Positions 50,212 to 60,601 of a stretch of DNA of 64,000 bases are shown piece after piece. Every line of letters begins with the position of its first letter. The stretch's first letter is position 1. The stretch lies in contig CBDCSR010000003.1 of assembly GCA_965221785.1 (NCBI GenBank), forward strand, positions 930,001 through 994,000. The letters are read 5' to 3'. Both the position numbers and the translations under genes were made by a program. This stretch comes from BD2-11 sp965221785 (lineage in GTDB: Bacteria > Gemmatimonadota > Gemmatimonadetes > Longimicrobiales > Gaopeijiaceae). The notes below the pieces were generated by a model. The model was not told where the DNA came from, did not search any database, and worked only from the letters and a program-made list of their open reading frames with translations.

Positions 50212-51720
50212 CTCGCCGTCCACCCCGTACTTCCTGAGCCAGTTGGTCAACGTCTGGTAGCTCGAAAGGCCCAACAAGCGAGCCGCTCGCGTTTTGTTGC
50301 CCTGGGTCTCGTTGAGCGCGCGTGCCAGGTAGTGCCGGGCCACCTCCGCCAGCAAATCCGGGAGCTTCAGGCCGTTACCCAACGGTCGGTCAAGGACGCG
50401 TGTCTTGCCGTCGCCGATCGTCGGCAGCAACGCCTCTCGCACGTCTTCACGACGGATCGTCGCGCCCGGAGTCCAGATCGCGAGCCGATGCAGCGTATTC
50501 AGCAGCTCCCGCACGTTCCCCGGCCAGGGATGAGAGAGAAGAATATTTCTTGCGCCAACAGAACATTGCTTGTGTTCGTATCCGGGTTGTTCCCCGTGCT
50601 CATCGTTGACACGCTCAAGCAGTCGATCCAGAAGAAGGCCCAGGTCACCCTGTCTCTCCCTGAGAGGAGGGAGTTGGAGTCCGGCCACCGCCAGCCGGTA
50701 GAACAGATCTTCCCTGAATCGTCCGGCGACGATCTCGTCGATAAGGATCCGATTAGTGGCTGCGATGATTCGCACATCGACGCGGCGCGGCGTCGTTGAA
50801 CCGACACGCAATACGCTCCCGTCCTGAAGCGTCCGGAGAAGCTTGACCTGCGCGGGAAGCGGCAGCTCACCGACTTCATCGAGGAACAGCGTACCGTGAT
50901 GAGAGGCTTCGAAATAGCCGATTCTCGCCTTGTCGGCACCCGTGAATGCCGCCTTCTCGTGGCCAAACAGCTCGGATTCAACCAACTCGGACGGGATCGC
51001 GCCGCAGTTGACCGCCTTGAACGGCTTGCTCCGCCTGGGGCTCGCCCGGTGGATGGCCCGCGCCAGCAGTTCCTTTCCCGTACCGGATTCACCCTCGATC
51101 AGAACCGGAACCGACCGCGGTGCCACCCGGCGCGCCTTGGCGATCACGCGGGCCATGGCCTGGCTGCGATGAATGATGTCGGTGAATTCCGGGGCTTCGG
51201 GCGGAAGTCCTGCGGTAAGGCTCCGGAGACGCCGGTCGGGCTCTCGTAGGAGGTCCGGGATGAACTCGGCGGAGATGTCAAAGGGCACGGAGGCTGTCCG
51301 CACGCCATGATCGCGCGACGATTCGATCAGTTCCGCGGGAAAGCGCGTCTTCGCCAGGATGATCCAGACCGCCGCCATGGCCGGAGTCCCGGGACTGAGA
51401 TGGAAGCTGAGCTCGGCGTCCTTTCCATGATGCTCGAGAGCCTCGGACACGACCCGGCCGGCAGCCTCGTGGATCTGGCCGAAGTGGGTTGGCCCCCCCG
51501 GCAACGGCTCGTAACAGACGGTGACGGCTGCCTCACTGCGAGACCGGAGCCACTCCAGAAACGGAGCTACCTCCTTCTTCGGGTAGTCGGCGATCATCAC
51601 CGCCGCGTCATAGGAGCGCGCGGTGAGAGCTTGAGCGATGGGTCCCACCCCGGCGGAAGCGTTCTCGCGGGGTGCGCGCAGGTCGGCTTGGCCCACCCAA
51701 CTGATCAGGAGATTCGGCAT
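50197..51720 (-). CDS. CARF-domain sigma54-dependent activator (RtcR type)
   Basis: A 507-residue enhancer-binding protein. Residues 1-165 form a CARF-like ligand domain as in RtcR (NLLISWVGQADLRAP; SFHLSPGTPAMAAVWIILAKTRFPAELIESS). The AAA+ domain (about 185-410) has Walker A GESGTGKE, Walker B GTLFLDEVGELP, and the sigma54-contact loop reading KAAFTGA instead of GAFTGA. A Fis-type helix-turn-helix (NKTRAARLLGLSSYQTLTNWL) ends it. RtcR proteins switch on RNA-repair genes after sensing an RNA-derived ligand; here the regulated target is probably the adjacent methylase-ATPase operon, since no rtcAB genes are present. ATG 51720 follows TGAGGAG. Confidence 0.88.
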   Translation of the reverse strand: MPNLLISWVGQADLRAPRENASAGVGPIAQALTARSYDAAVMIADYPKKEVAPFLEWLRSRSEAAVTVCYEPLPGGPTHFGQIHEAAGRVVSEALEHHGKDAELSFHLSPGTPAMAAVWIILAKTRFPAELIESSRDHGVRTASVPFDISAEFIPDLLREPDRRLRSLTAGLPPEAPEFTDIIHRSQAMARVIAKARRVAPRSVPVLIEGESGTGKELLARAIHRASPRRSKPFKAVNCGAIPSELVESELFGHEKAAFTGADKARIGYFEASHHGTLFLDEVGELPLPAQVKLLRTLQDGSVLRVGSTTPRRVDVRIIAATNRILIDEIVAGRFREDLFYRLAVAGLQLPPLRERQGDLGLLLDRLLERVNDEHGEQPGYEHKQCSVGARNILLSHPWPGNVRELLNTLHRLAIWTPGATIRREDVREALLPTIGDGKTRVLDRPLGNGLKLPDLLAEVARHYLARALNETQGNKTRAARLLGLSSYQTLTNWLRKYGVDGEWHGS

Positions 51721-51736
51721 CTCCTCAGGCTACAAT

Positions 51737-51760
51737 ATTACTTGTATAAACACAAGTAAT
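51737..51760. promoter_or_regulatory. 24-bp palindrome upstream of the CARF-sigma54 regulator
   Basis: Perfect 9-bp arms ATTACTTGT and ACAAGTAAT around ATAAAC, lying 17-40 bp before the start of the regulator gene. It is AT-rich in a GC-rich setting and so probably includes or adjoins the promoter. It could be the binding site of the regulator itself or of another repressor. Confidence 0.55.
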
Positions 51761-51838
51761 GTTACGGATACCCGCTTCTCGGTGCTCCTCGCGTCGGGCG
51801 CATCGTCCGGTTACCGATCGGCGCCCGGCCGAGCGCCC

Positions 51839-53607
<1,769 letters not shown>

Positions 53608-53611
<4 letters not shown>

Positions 53612-54846
53612 GTATCCCCCGCTCCCGGACGATTCGCCAGCACGTCCAGCACGTAGTCGATGTCGGCCTCGGTGTGGTCGGCGTTGATCTGGGCGCGAAT
53701 CTCCTCGTCTCCGCGCGGCACCACGGGGAAGGCCAGACCGGTGGCCAGGATACCATGGTCGCGCAGATGGCGCACGAGTTCATGCGTGCGCGCGGTGTCG
53801 CGGATCATCAGCGGAACCACCGGGTGCTCCCCTTTCAGTACCTCGATCCCGAGCCGCACCAGGCCATCCTCGAAGCGCCGGGTAAGCGCGCGCAAGCGCT
53901 CCAGCAACCGCCGTCCCTTCCCGCTGTCGAGAATCTCAAGCGCCTTCAGCGCGGCTCTCGCCTCCCCGGGCGTGATCGGGTTGGAATAGATGTAGAACGG
54001 GGCGCTCTCGCGCAGATAGCGCACCAGCGCGGCGTTGGTCGCCACGTAGCCCCCGTTGACCCCGAGCGCCTTCCCCAGGGTGGCCACCAGGACATCCACC
54101 GGAGGGGAGCCTGTGTACTCCTCCGTGCCGCGCCCGGTGGCGCCTATGGCGCCGACGCCATGGGAGTCGTCGAGCACCACCACCACATTCTCGGGGAAAT
54201 CCGGGTCGTGGCGGCGGGCGATCTCCACGATCTCGTCCACGGGCGCGTGCACGCCGCGCATGCTGAAGATGCCGTCGGTCACAACGATGGCGCGGCGGGC
54301 CTTCCCGGCCGCCCGCGCGAGGGCCCGGTCCAATGCGCGCATGTCGAGGTGCGGGTATACCACCTTTGACAGGGGACGTGCGAGGCGGACCGCGTTGATG
54401 ATGGAATTGTGATTGAGCTCGTCGGAGATGAGCGCGGTCTCCGGGTCGATGAGCGGGACCAGACAGCCCACCACCGCGGCGTAGGCAGAGGAGAAGAGCA
54501 TGGCTTCGTCGCGCCCGTGGAAGCGGGCCAGCCAGCGCTCCAGCTCCACGTGCGCGGCGTAGGTTCCGCTGATGAAGCGCACCGCCCCGGGGCCGGCCCC
54601 GGAAGCCCACGCCTCGGCTTCCTCCGCCGCGATGACCTCGGCTCGCAGCCCCATCCCCAGATAGGAGTTGGAGTTGAGGCGAATGAAGGGGCGCTCGCCC
54701 TCGCCCTCGAGCCTGATCCTGGGACCACGTTCCCCGCGTGGCATCTCCACGCCCGTGACGACAGCCTCCGCGCCCTTGGCGGTGCCCTTCCGTTCGAGTT
54801 CGCGGACGTGGGCGTCCAGTACGTCGGTCAGGCGGTCAAGAGGCAT
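53608..54846 (-). CDS. kbl: 2-amino-3-ketobutyrate CoA ligase (glycine C-acetyltransferase)
   Basis: A 412-residue PLP enzyme of the alpha-oxoamine synthase family. NSNSYLGMGLRAEVIAAEEAEA is the substrate region, ISDELNHNSIINAVRLA and VVVVLDDSHGVGAIGATGRG bind PLP (Asp), and the Schiff-base Lys is in VATLGKALGVNGGYV. It cleaves 2-amino-3-ketobutyrate with CoA to glycine and acetyl-CoA. The sequence alone is close to BioF-type enzymes, but the gene lies beside an epimerase-type threonine dehydrogenase, so Kbl is the best call. It overlaps glnS downstream by four bases. Confidence 0.87.
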
Positions 54847-54871
54847 GGGTCTCCGGGAGCGTCCTGGGCGG

Positions 54872-55843
54872 TCAAACGGTGGTTGGAAATGCGGCGGATG
54901 CGGACTTCGGCCGCCGGAGGTTTGCGATCATGTCGGCGGTCATGGCGGCGAGATCGTACTCCTTCCTCCACCCCCACTCCTCCCGCGCGACGGAGTCGTC
55001 GATGCGCCGGGGCCAGGAGTCGGCGATGGACTGCCGCAGAGGGTCCACCCGGTAGTCCATGCGGAAATGCGGCAGGTGGCGTGTGATTTCCATGGCGAGC
55101 GACCGCGGCGTGAACTGCATGGCGGTGACGTTGCAGGCGTTGCGGTGCGTCAGCCGCGACGGGTCGGCCTGCATCAGCTCGATCGCGGCCCGGATGGCGT
55201 CCGGCATGTACATCATGTCCAGTTGCGTGTCCGCACGCAGCGGGCAGGTGTAGGTGCCGTGCGCCACCGCGCCCCGGAGGGCTTCCACGGCGTAGTCGGT
55301 GGTGCCGCCTCCGGGCTCGGCGATGTGGGAGATCAACCCCGGAAAGCGCAGGCCACGGGTGTCGATGCCGAAGCGCTGGTGGTAGTAGTCGCAGATCATC
55401 TCCCCCGCGGCCTTGGTGATGCCGTACATGGTGGTGGGCCGCTGGGCCGCGTCTTGCGGTACCACATCGAGCGGGATGGAGGGGCCGAAGCTGGCGATCG
55501 TGCTCGCGAAGAAGACGGCCGGACCCTCCGCGCGCGCGGCCTCGAGGACGTTGAGCAGCCCGCCCAGGTTGACGCGGTACGCCAGCCGGGGGCGTTGTTC
55601 CCCGGTCACCGACAACAGGGCTGCCAGGTGGAACACCGTGTCCGGACGGAAGCGGCGCATCGCCGCCAGCACGGCTTCCCCGTCCGTGCAGTCGAGGAGC
55701 GCGCAGGGTCCGCCCAGCGTTGCGGCTGCTGCCCGGCGCAGGTCGGTCGCGAGCACGTTCTCCTGTCCGTACAGGGCGCGGAGCGCCGCTACCAGCTCGG
55801 TGCCCACCTGGCCGCCGGCCCCGATCACCAGAGCCCGCTTCAT
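54872..55843 (-). CDS. L-threonine 3-dehydrogenase, NAD-dependent epimerase type
   Basis: A 323-residue extended short-chain dehydrogenase with the NAD-binding motif GAGGQVGTELV at residue 8 and the catalytic YGITKAAGE (Tyr-x-x-x-Lys) near 150. TIASFGPSIPLDVVPQDAAQRPTTMYG and GLRFPGLIS are characteristic of the animal-type threonine dehydrogenase branch, distinct from the zinc-dependent Tdh of E. coli. It oxidises threonine to 2-amino-3-ketobutyrate, which the kbl product (25 bp downstream on the same strand) splits, so the pair forms a complete threonine-to-glycine route. Confidence 0.87.
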   Translation of the reverse strand: MKRALVIGAGGQVGTELVAALRALYGQENVLATDLRRAAAATLGGPCALLDCTDGEAVLAAMRRFRPDTVFHLAALLSVTGEQRPRLAYRVNLGGLLNVLEAARAEGPAVFFASTIASFGPSIPLDVVPQDAAQRPTTMYGITKAAGEMICDYYHQRFGIDTRGLRFPGLISHIAEPGGGTTDYAVEALRGAVAHGTYTCPLRADTQLDMMYMPDAIRAAIELMQADPSRLTHRNACNVTAMQFTPRSLAMEITRHLPHFRMDYRVDPLRQSIADSWPRRIDDSVAREEWGWRKEYDLAAMTADMIANLRRPKSASAAFPTTV

Positions 55844-55905
55844 GCGGCGGGCCTCCGCGATTCAGTCTGACACGTCATGTGATCCACCTGGGCCGCCCGG
55901 CGTCA

Positions 55906-56628
55906 TTACTTCCGCGTGGGACGGCTGGGCCGGAGTTCGATCCGGCTGGGTAGTGCGCGCACGGGATAGGCCAGCAGGTCCGTCACCGCCCGGGCCACGT
56001 CGTTCCCCTCCAGCTTCCAGTCGTGCGTGGCGGACTGGCCGCGAAAGCCGGTGTTGACGCTCCCGGGCATGATGAGGCTGACGCGGATGTTCCGGTGGCG
56101 CAGGTCGAGCATCATGGCCTCGGTCATCCCGAGCAGGCCGAACTTGCTGGCGTTGTACGCCGCCCCTCCGGCGAAGGCGTGCCGCCCCGCGAGCGAGCCG
56201 ATGTTGATGATCCAGCCGCCGCCGGCCGACAGGTGCGGGACGGCAGCCCGGGAGCAGTAGAATACGCCGGCCAGATTGGTGTCGATCTGCGCGCGCCAGT
56301 CGTCGAGGGAGAGCTCGTCGATGGGAGCGAAGTGGCCCCAGCCGGCGTTGTTCACCAGCACGTCCAGCCGCCCGAAGCGTTCGACCGCGGAATCGATCAA
56401 CCGCCCGCACGCCTCCGCGTCGCGCACGTCGCACGCGATTCCGGCCGCGCGTCCGTCACCCAGCGCAGCCAGCTCGGCCGCCACCCGGCGGACATCGCCG
56501 TCCGTCCGGGCGCTGACAACGACATCGGCATCCCGGCGCGCGAGCCCCCTCGCGATCGCAAGCCCGATGCCCCGCGTGCTTCCCGTGACGACGCACACGG
56601 TGCCGGCGAGATTCCCGGTTCCACTCAT
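55906..56628 (-). CDS. Short-chain dehydrogenase/reductase
   Basis: A 240-residue classical SDR: cofactor motif TGSTRGIGLAIA (residues about 15-26), LVNNAGWG, Ser in INIGSLAG and catalytic YNASKFGLLG. The Arg pair after the first strand (SARTDGDVRR) suggests NADP. The substrate is not evident. It ends about 60 bp before the tdh start on the same strand and is divergent from another SDR gene. Confidence 0.85.
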   Translation of the reverse strand: MSGTGNLAGTVCVVTGSTRGIGLAIARGLARRDADVVVSARTDGDVRRVAAELAALGDGRAAGIACDVRDAEACGRLIDSAVERFGRLDVLVNNAGWGHFAPIDELSLDDWRAQIDTNLAGVFYCSRAAVPHLSAGGGWIINIGSLAGRHAFAGGAAYNASKFGLLGMTEAMMLDLRHRNIRVSLIMPGSVNTGFRGQSATHDWKLEGNDVARAVTDLLAYPVRALPSRIELRPSRPTRK

Positions 56629-56792
56629 CTCGTTTGCCGCCCTTCACGGGCTCCGGTAGCTTCTCCGGGCTTACTCACGGCATGCCTCGCAGGCGCGATC
56701 AGATTCGAAGGTGGCCGCACGCGGCCCGGTAGAAACGGGGGTCCGACACCCGTGGTCCAACACCCTTGCACAAGCGACGATCCCCGCGCGTG

Positions 56793-57554
56793 ATGAACCG
56801 CCCGCGCACCGGAAACGAGGCGCCGCCACCGGGCGCCCGGGTGGCGCTGGTCACGGGTGGGGCGGTACGCGTCGGGCGTGCCATCACCCTGGCTCTGGCT
56901 GACGCGGGCTTCGACGTGGTCGTGGGGTATCACGGCTCGGCGAACGCGGCGCGGGAGGTTGTGGCGGAGGTCGAGGGCAGGGGACGGCGCGCGCACTCCG
57001 TCCGGGCCGACCTTGCAACGGGCGCCGGCGCGAGGGCGCTGGCCGAGACCGCCGCAACCGCCTGGGGGCGCCTCGATCTGCTCGTCAACAATGCCTCCAC
57101 CTTCCTTGCCACACCGTTCGAGGAGGTCGGCGAGGAGGAATGGGACCAGGTGATGGCGGTCAACCTGAAGGCCCCCTTCCTGCTCATCCAGGCCACCGCG
57201 GCGGCCCTCGCCGCAAACGGGGGCAGCGTGGTCAACATCGTCGACCTGTCGGCGCTGAGACCGTGGGCGCGCTATCCCCACCACTCCGTCTCCAAGGCCG
57301 CGCTCGCCCACCTCACCCGGGTGGCCGCGCGGTCGCTCGCGCCCCGCGTGCGGGTCAACGCGGTCGCGCCCGGTTCGGTGCTCCCCGAGGAAGGCGCCAC
57401 CCCGGAAGCCGTGCGGGCGGCCGGGGCGCGCATCCCGCTCGGCGGCTGGGGATCGCCCGAGGATGTGGCGCGCGCGGTACTGTTCCTCGACCGGTCGCCC
57501 TTCATGACGGGCGAGGTGATCGTGGTGGACGGGGGCGTGCACGGCGCCACCTGA
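56793..57554 (+). CDS. SDR enzyme, pteridine-reductase-like
   Basis: A 253-residue SDR. The cofactor motif is TGGAVRVGRAITLAL rather than TGxxxGIG; this GGAxRVGR form is typical of pteridine/dihydromonapterin reductases (FolM/PTR1). LVNNASTF and the active-site HHSVSKAALAHL follow, where the usual catalytic Tyr of YxxxK appears to be His (HHSVSK), an odd feature worth noting. PEDVARAVLFL and GEVIVVDGG are the normal C-terminal motifs. ATG 56793 is preferred over a TTG nine codons upstream. The physiological substrate is uncertain. Confidence 0.8.
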   Translation: MNRPRTGNEAPPPGARVALVTGGAVRVGRAITLALADAGFDVVVGYHGSANAAREVVAEVEGRGRRAHSVRADLATGAGARALAETAATAWGRLDLLVNNASTFLATPFEEVGEEEWDQVMAVNLKAPFLLIQATAAALAANGGSVVNIVDLSALRPWARYPHHSVSKAALAHLTRVAARSLAPRVRVNAVAPGSVLPEEGATPEAVRAAGARIPLGGWGSPEDVARAVLFLDRSPFMTGEVIVVDGGVHGAT

Positions 57555-57571
57555 GGCGCTCGACCGCACCG

Positions 57572-58561
57572 CTACGAGGCGCCGTTCTCCGCCGGGCCCC
57601 CGTGCGCCAGCCAGCGCTCGGCGTCCAGCGCGGCCATGCAGCCCGTCCCCGCGGCGCTCACCGCCTGGCGGTAGTAGTCGTCCATCACGTCGCCGGCGGC
57701 GAACACGCCGGGCAGGGAGGTCTCCGTCCGCCACGCGGTGGGCAGCTCGATGTAGCCGTTCGCCTTGAGTTCAACCTGGCCGCTCAGAAACCCCGTGTTG
57801 GGGATGTGGCCGATGGCGACGAACATCCCGCCCGCCTCCAGCGTGCTTTCCTCCCCCGTAACCGTGTCCCTCAGCCGCAGCCCGGTGATCACCTCGTCGC
57901 CCAGGACCTCGGTTACCACCTTGTTCCACAGGAAGTCGATCTTGTCGCTGTCGAAGGCGCGCTGCTGCATGATCGCCGAGGCGCGCAGCTGGTCGCGCCG
58001 ATGAATCACGATCACCCGGCCCGCGAACTTCGCCATGTAGGTGGCGTCCTCGATGGCGCTGTCGCCGCCGCCGACTACGGCCACGACCTGGCCGCGGAAG
58101 TACGGAAGCGCTCCGTCGCATACGGCGCACGCCGACACGCCGCCCCCGCTCTGGGCCAGGCGCTCTTCTCCGGGTACGCCCAGCCAGCGCGCGTTGGCCC
58201 CCGTGGCCACGATCACGGAATCGGCGAGAATCACCTGGCCGCGTCCGGTCACGAGGCGCTTCGGCTGCCCCTCGAGCTCCACCTCGACGACATCATCGGT
58301 AATCACGCGCGTGTCGAAGCGCAGCGCCTGCGCGCGGAAGGCGTCCATCATCTCGGGGCCGGTCACGCCCTTCGGAAACCCGGGGTAGTTCTCGACGTCG
58401 GTCGTGAACATGAGCTGTCCACCGGGGATCATGGTGCGGCTGCCGGCACCCTCCACGACGAGCGGCGAAAGCGCGGCCCGCGCAGCGTAGATGGCTGCCG
58501 TCCATGCGGCCGGCCCGGACCCGATGATCACGACCCGTTCGTGCTCTGCTGTCATCTTCAT
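57572..58561 (-). CDS. trxB: Thioredoxin-disulfide reductase
   Basis: A 329-residue flavoprotein that passes electrons from NADPH to thioredoxin. The FAD site is VVIIGSGPAAWTAAIYAARA, the redox-active pair is CAVC in VSACAVCDGALPYF, the NADPH site is VAVVGGGDSAIEDA, and the second FAD motif is LPGVFAAGDVMDDYYRQ. Length is normal. ATG 58561 follows AGGAAAAGGG. The gene is 46 bp downstream of the related ferredoxin/flavodoxin reductase gene on the same strand. Confidence 0.95.
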   Translation of the reverse strand: MKMTAEHERVVIIGSGPAAWTAAIYAARAALSPLVVEGAGSRTMIPGGQLMFTTDVENYPGFPKGVTGPEMMDAFRAQALRFDTRVITDDVVEVELEGQPKRLVTGRGQVILADSVIVATGANARWLGVPGEERLAQSGGGVSACAVCDGALPYFRGQVVAVVGGGDSAIEDATYMAKFAGRVIVIHRRDQLRASAIMQQRAFDSDKIDFLWNKVVTEVLGDEVITGLRLRDTVTGEESTLEAGGMFVAIGHIPNTGFLSGQVELKANGYIELPTAWRTETSLPGVFAAGDVMDDYYRQAVSAAGTGCMAALDAERWLAHGGPAENGAS

Positions 58562-58607
58562 CCCTTTTCCTGTATTCGAAAACCGAAAACCCGCAGCAGG
58601 GTGTCGG

Positions 58608-59612
58608 CTACTTGTCCTTGAAGATCTTGAGGTTGGTCGAGTGCCCGGGGTTCACGCGCGCGTTCGGGTCCACCCGTCGAATCGCGTTGTTCACGGCGAT
58701 TGCCGCCTCGGCAAAGCCGGTCGCGATGAGGTCGAGCTTGCCCGGGTAGCTGACCAGGTCCCCGGCGGCGTAGACGCCCGGCCAACTCGTCTCCATCAGC
58801 TGGCCGACCACAATGCGCTTCTTGTCTGTTTCGAGCCCCCAGCTCTTGATCGGTCCCAGGTCCGGCTTGAAGCCAAGAAACGTCAGCACCGCATCTGCCT
58901 CGAAGGACTCCTCCGCATCGCTTCGGTTGTCGAAGATGGTGCAGCCCTCGACTCTGCCGTTGCCGCGGATCTCCTTCACCTCCCAGAATATCCTCAGCTC
59001 CAACTCGCCCGAGCTGGCCGCTTCCTCGAGCCGGACCACCGATGTCTCGTGCGCCCGGAAAACGGCCCGCCGGTGCACCACGACCAGCCGCTCGACGATG
59101 TCTTTCAGGATCAGTGCCCAATCCAGCGCGGAGTCTCCTCCTCCCACGAGCACGACCCGCTTGCCCCGGTAGACCTCGGGATCGCGCACCGAGTACTCGA
59201 CCCCGTGGCCCAGAAGTTCCTCGTAACCGGGGCACTTGAGCACCATGGGTTCGAAGGCGCCCTTGCCGCCGGCGATCAGCACCGTGCGGGTGCGGTACTC
59301 CGAGGAGGCGCCCTCGAGCACGAAGACGCCGTCCTCCTCGCGAAGCCCGCGCACCTCCTCGTCCAGGACCACTTCGGCGCCGAACTGGAGCCCCTGATCC
59401 ACCAGCTCCCGGGCCAGGTTCTTGGCGCGCACCTTCGGGAAGCCGCCCACGTCGAAGATGAACTTCTCGGGATAGAGGGCGGTGAGCTGTCCCCCCAGCT
59501 CGGGCAGCGAGTCGACGATGCGGCACGACATGCCGCGCATCCCGGCGTAGAAGGCGCCGAACAGGCCGGTCGGGCCTCCCCCGATGATGGTCAGATCGAT
59601 GATGTCCTTCAT
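58608..59612 (-). CDS. Ferredoxin/flavodoxin-NADP reductase, type 2 (YumC-like)
   Basis: A 334-residue thioredoxin-reductase-like flavoprotein without a CxxC pair. FAD motifs are LTIIGGGPTGLFGAFYAGMRG and VYAAGDLVSYPGK; the NAD(P) site is VVLVGGGDSALDWAL followed by VVHRRAVFRAHE. LPELGGQLTALYPEKFIFDVGGFP is diagnostic for this FNR type, known from Bacillus YumC and Chlorobaculum. It moves electrons between NADPH and ferredoxin or flavodoxin. Start ATG 59612, two bases after mlaD ends, so it may be co-transcribed with the mla genes. Confidence 0.93.
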   Translation of the reverse strand: MKDIIDLTIIGGGPTGLFGAFYAGMRGMSCRIVDSLPELGGQLTALYPEKFIFDVGGFPKVRAKNLARELVDQGLQFGAEVVLDEEVRGLREEDGVFVLEGASSEYRTRTVLIAGGKGAFEPMVLKCPGYEELLGHGVEYSVRDPEVYRGKRVVLVGGGDSALDWALILKDIVERLVVVHRRAVFRAHETSVVRLEEAASSGELELRIFWEVKEIRGNGRVEGCTIFDNRSDAEESFEADAVLTFLGFKPDLGPIKSWGLETDKKRIVVGQLMETSWPGVYAAGDLVSYPGKLDLIATGFAEAAIAVNNAIRRVDPNARVNPGHSTNLKIFKDK

Positions 59613-59614
59613 GG

Positions 59615-60601
59615 TCAGAAAATCGACAGGCGCACGTAGCGCCCCGGATTCTCGCGGAAGTCCTCGAGCAGCAGGCTGAGCTGCATCAGCACGGACTGGG
59701 TCTGGACGGCCACCGTGGAGTCGGCCAGGAGATGGGCCAGGGTTCCCTCCCCGGTCTCCAGTTCGCGCCCGATGCGCTCGAAGCGGACCAGGGTGGAGTC
59801 GGCGTACTGGAGCGTGGTGGAGAGCCCGGTCGTGGTTTCGCGCAGATCGGTGGCCAACTGCCGGAACTCGGCGGCAGTGACGCGGGTGTCGCCCACGATT
59901 GAATCCACGACCCCGCCCGAGAGCAGCCGCTCCACCTCGGCGAGCGTTCGGGTCGCCAGCGCCGCGGCCTCCTGGACCTCGCCGGTGGAGGTGCGAACGT
60001 TCTCGACCAGCTCCTCCACAGCCCCGATCTGGGCGTCGGCAAGCTCCGCCACCTGTTCGCTGACTCGACCCACGTTCTCGATCACCAGCCTCAGGTTCTC
60101 GGCGGTCTCCTGGGTAAAGGCGACCTCGACCCGGTCGGTGATGGTGGCCAGGTTGTCGGCGATCTGGTCGGCGGTGGCGGTGAGACGGGACAGGTCGGGG
60201 ATGCTGAAACCGGCCAATACGGCGGAGTCCGAGGGCTCAAAGAAGTCGAGGCGCGGGTGGGCGGATCGCGACACGATCTCCGCGCCCCAGTCGCCGAACA
60301 TCGATTCGGGGGCGATGAGCACGGCTGCGTCGGCGGGCAACTGCACGTCGGCGTTGATGGCGAGCCCCACCCGCACGGCCGTTCCGTCCGGCTCCACGGC
60401 GATGCCGTTCACGCGTCCAATCGTCACTCCGCGCAGCTTCACCGAGGCGCCGTCCGGGAGCTGCCCCACGCCGCTGAAGAGCGCCTCGACCGTGGTCGTG
60501 CCCCGTGTCAGGCGATACCCGCGAAGCCAGAAGCTCCCCGCCACCGCGATCACGACGCTCAGAAGAATGACAACCCCGACCCACACCTCGTTGCGTCTCA
60601 T
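59615..60601 (-). CDS. mlaD: MlaD-family MCE protein
   Basis: A 328-residue inner-membrane-anchored periplasmic protein. One N-terminal helix (VGVVILLSVVIAVAGSFWL) is followed by the MCE domain (VEALFSGVGQLPDGASVKLRGVTIGRVNGI, residues about 38-115), then a long helical tail with many Val-Ala-Glu heptads (ADQIADNLATITDRVEVAF). MCE rings carry phospholipid between the membranes with MlaE and MlaF. The start ATG 60601 overlaps the mlaF stop by four bases. The tail is longer than in E. coli MlaD and may form an extended helical tube. Confidence 0.9.
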   Translation of the reverse strand: MRRNEVWVGVVILLSVVIAVAGSFWLRGYRLTRGTTTVEALFSGVGQLPDGASVKLRGVTIGRVNGIAVEPDGTAVRVGLAINADVQLPADAAVLIAPESMFGDWGAEIVSRSAHPRLDFFEPSDSAVLAGFSIPDLSRLTATADQIADNLATITDRVEVAFTQETAENLRLVIENVGRVSEQVAELADAQIGAVEELVENVRTSTGEVQEAAALATRTLAEVERLLSGGVVDSIVGDTRVTAAEFRQLATDLRETTTGLSTTLQYADSTLVRFERIGRELETGEGTLAHLLADSTVAVQTQSVLMQLSLLLEDFRENPGRYVRLSIF

